Made by a program: the position numbers and the translations under genes
Shown: positions 32,314 through 33,410 of the stretch, piece after piece
How positions within the stretch are numbered: the first letter of the stretch is position 1
Layout of the letters: each line of letters begins with the position of its first letter
The notes under the pieces: model-generated
The model's input: the letters and a program-made list of their open reading frames with translations, nothing else
Told to the model about the DNA's origin: nothing
Database searches by the model: none
Source of the DNA: Nonomuraea deserti
Lineage (GTDB): Bacteria; Actinomycetota; Actinomycetes; Streptosporangiales; Streptosporangiaceae
NCBI RefSeq assembly: GCF_004348685.1
Contig: NZ_SMKO01000100.1
Location: 1-33,410 of the forward strand
Direction of reading: 5' to 3'
DNA: 33,410 nucleotides

Positions 32314-33390
32314 GTGCTTCCCGACCGCCCAACCAATCTCGTGCCGCCCGTCCTGGCCAAGATGGCCGCATGGTGCGGGTGCCTGATCCTCGTCGGCGTG
32401 GTCGTCTACTACTTCGTCCAGGTCATCGCCGGGCTCACGTTCGTGGCGCTGCCCATGGCGATCGCGCTGTTGCTGACCGCGCTGCTGTTCCCGCTGACCA
32501 ACGCGCTGCGCCGCGCCGGCATGCGGCCCATCTACGCCACCTGGATCACCATGCTGGTGGCGCTGGCCGTGCTGGCCGGCACCGGCTGGCTCGTCGGGGC
32601 GCGGGCCAGCGCGGAGTTCCCCAACCTCGTCCGGCAGGTCCAGGAGACCGCCAGATCCGTGCAGGAATGGCTGATCAGCGGCCCGCTGCAGCTGGAAGAG
32701 GCCCAGATCATCGGCTACGTCGACGAGATCGTCGCCATGGTCAACGCGCAGCGCACGGCCATCACCGGCACCGTCCTGTCGGCCGGCGCGGTGGCCTTCG
32801 AGGTGCTCGCGTCCATCGTGCTGCTGCTCTTCGTGACGTTCTTCCTACTCAAGGACGGCGACCGCATCTGGGCATGGTTCCTCAGGGCGTTCGGCGGCGT
32901 GGCTCCGCGCGTCGACCGCGCGGGGCGGGCCGCGTGGACCACGCTCTCCCACTACGTCCAGGGCACGGTTGCCGTGGCCGCCGTGCACGGTCTGATCATG
33001 GGAGTCGTGCTGGCCGGCATGGGAGTGCCGCTGTGGGCGCCGCTGGCCGTGCTGATCTTCTTCGCCAGCTTCATCCCCATCGTCGGCATCTTCTTCGCGG
33101 GCACCGTCGCCACCCTCGTCACGCTGGGCGCCAAAGGTCTCATCTTCGCGCTGATCTTCCTGGGCATCCTCGTCATCGAGCAGCAGCTCGAAAACCACGT
33201 GCTCCAGCCGCTGATCGTGGGCCGGGCACTCAACTTCCACCCGCTGGCGATCATCCTGGTGCTGGCCGTCGGGGGCATCCTCGCGGGCATCGCGGGGGCC
33301 GCCGTGGCGGTGCCGGTCGCGGCGGTGATCTACCGGGCGCTCCCGGAGCTGAGGTCGCGCCCGCCCGCCCTGCCACCACCGGACGACACG
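32314..33390 (+). CDS. AI-2E/PerM family membrane protein, 3' end missing
   Basis: About 359 codons from GTG 32314, preceded directly by in-frame TGA ACC; no Shine-Dalgarno is visible, so ATG 32362 or leaderless translation remain possible. Family features: N-terminal helices (LILVGVVVYYFVQVIAGLTFVALPMAIALLL), a soluble loop with QVQETARSVQEWL, then LLLFVTFFLLKDGDRIW and the conserved C-terminal helices ASFIPIVGIFFAGTVATL and EQQLENHVLQPLIVGRALNFHPL. Family members export AI-2 or transport ions; role here unknown. The frame has no stop before genomic sequence ends at 33390 and runs into adapter sequence. Confidence 0.9.
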
Positions 33391-33410
33391 CTGTCTCTTA
33401 TACCCATCTG
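33391..33410 (+). other. Nextera transposase mosaic-end (adapter) sequence at the contig end
   Basis: ctgtctcttatacccatctg matches the Nextera read-through adapter CTGTCTCTTATACACATCT at 18 of 19 bases. It is AT-rich against a GC-rich background and sits exactly at the right edge, inside an unfinished gene. This is sequencing artefact, not genome. Confidence 0.93.

Noticed and set aside
1..33410. tRNA, rRNA, insertion sequences, phage or attachment sites
   Set aside because: No cloverleaf, rRNA motif, transposase or integrase frame, or terminal inverted repeat was found by eye; gaps are mostly too short.

Overview
The window is 33.4 kb of very GC-rich, densely packed DNA with frequent GTG starts, ATGA/GTGA gene overlaps and purine-rich ribosome binding sites. 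This is typical of a filamentous actinomycete. SepH, a CutRS-type two-component pair, DUF4193 and DUF4235 proteins and a PaaN-type phenylacetate cluster all point to Actinomycetia. My best guess is Streptosporangiales (Nonomuraea-like), but the sequence alone does not prove it. The right end stops in a near-perfect Nextera transposase-end sequence, so the window appears to run to the physical end of a draft contig.

Left third (1-13.8 kb), cell division, envelope and housekeeping: an unusually long sepH cell-division gene cut by the left edge; a subtilisin-fold secreted protein that has lost catalytic residues; a two-helix membrane protein; a sugar-lactone oxidase; a secreted polysaccharide deacetylase; an MFS transporter; a membrane-anchored lytic transglycosylase; ferrochelatase; an S9 peptidase overlapping an inositol-phosphatase-family gene; and a 54-residue small protein.

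Middle (13.8-17.4 kb), regulation: a CutR/CutS-like response regulator and kinase (start and stop overlapping), then DUF4193 and an uncharacterised membrane protein as a second short operon.

17.4-27.5 kb, aromatic catabolism: paaI-paaK-paaR on the minus strand and paaN-thiolase-3-hydroxyacyl-CoA dehydrogenase-MBL protein-FAD hydroxylase-otsA on the plus strand. They diverge from one intergenic region that carries a perfect palindrome fitting a PaaR (TetR) operator. PaaK makes phenylacetyl-CoA, PaaI recycles dead-end CoA esters, and PaaN, the dehydrogenase and the thiolase carry out late aldehyde-oxidation and beta-oxidation-like steps. The ring epoxidase genes paaABCDE are not in the window. 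OtsA (trehalose-6-phosphate synthase) ends the run and overlaps a convergent DUF4235 gene by 68 bp.

Right end (27.7-33.4 kb): a valyl-tRNA synthetase of the archaeal/rickettsial kind, an ArsR-type repressor divergent from an MFS exporter with an inverted repeat between them, and a truncated AI-2E/PerM-family membrane protein.

The strongest unusual signals are the giant repeat-rich SepH tail, the degenerate subtilase, three gene ends where a short tandem repeat begins at or over the stop codon (23 bp x6, about 46 bp x3, 9 bp x3), the degenerate MBL protein paired with a hydroxylase in a paa operon, and the adapter at the contig end.
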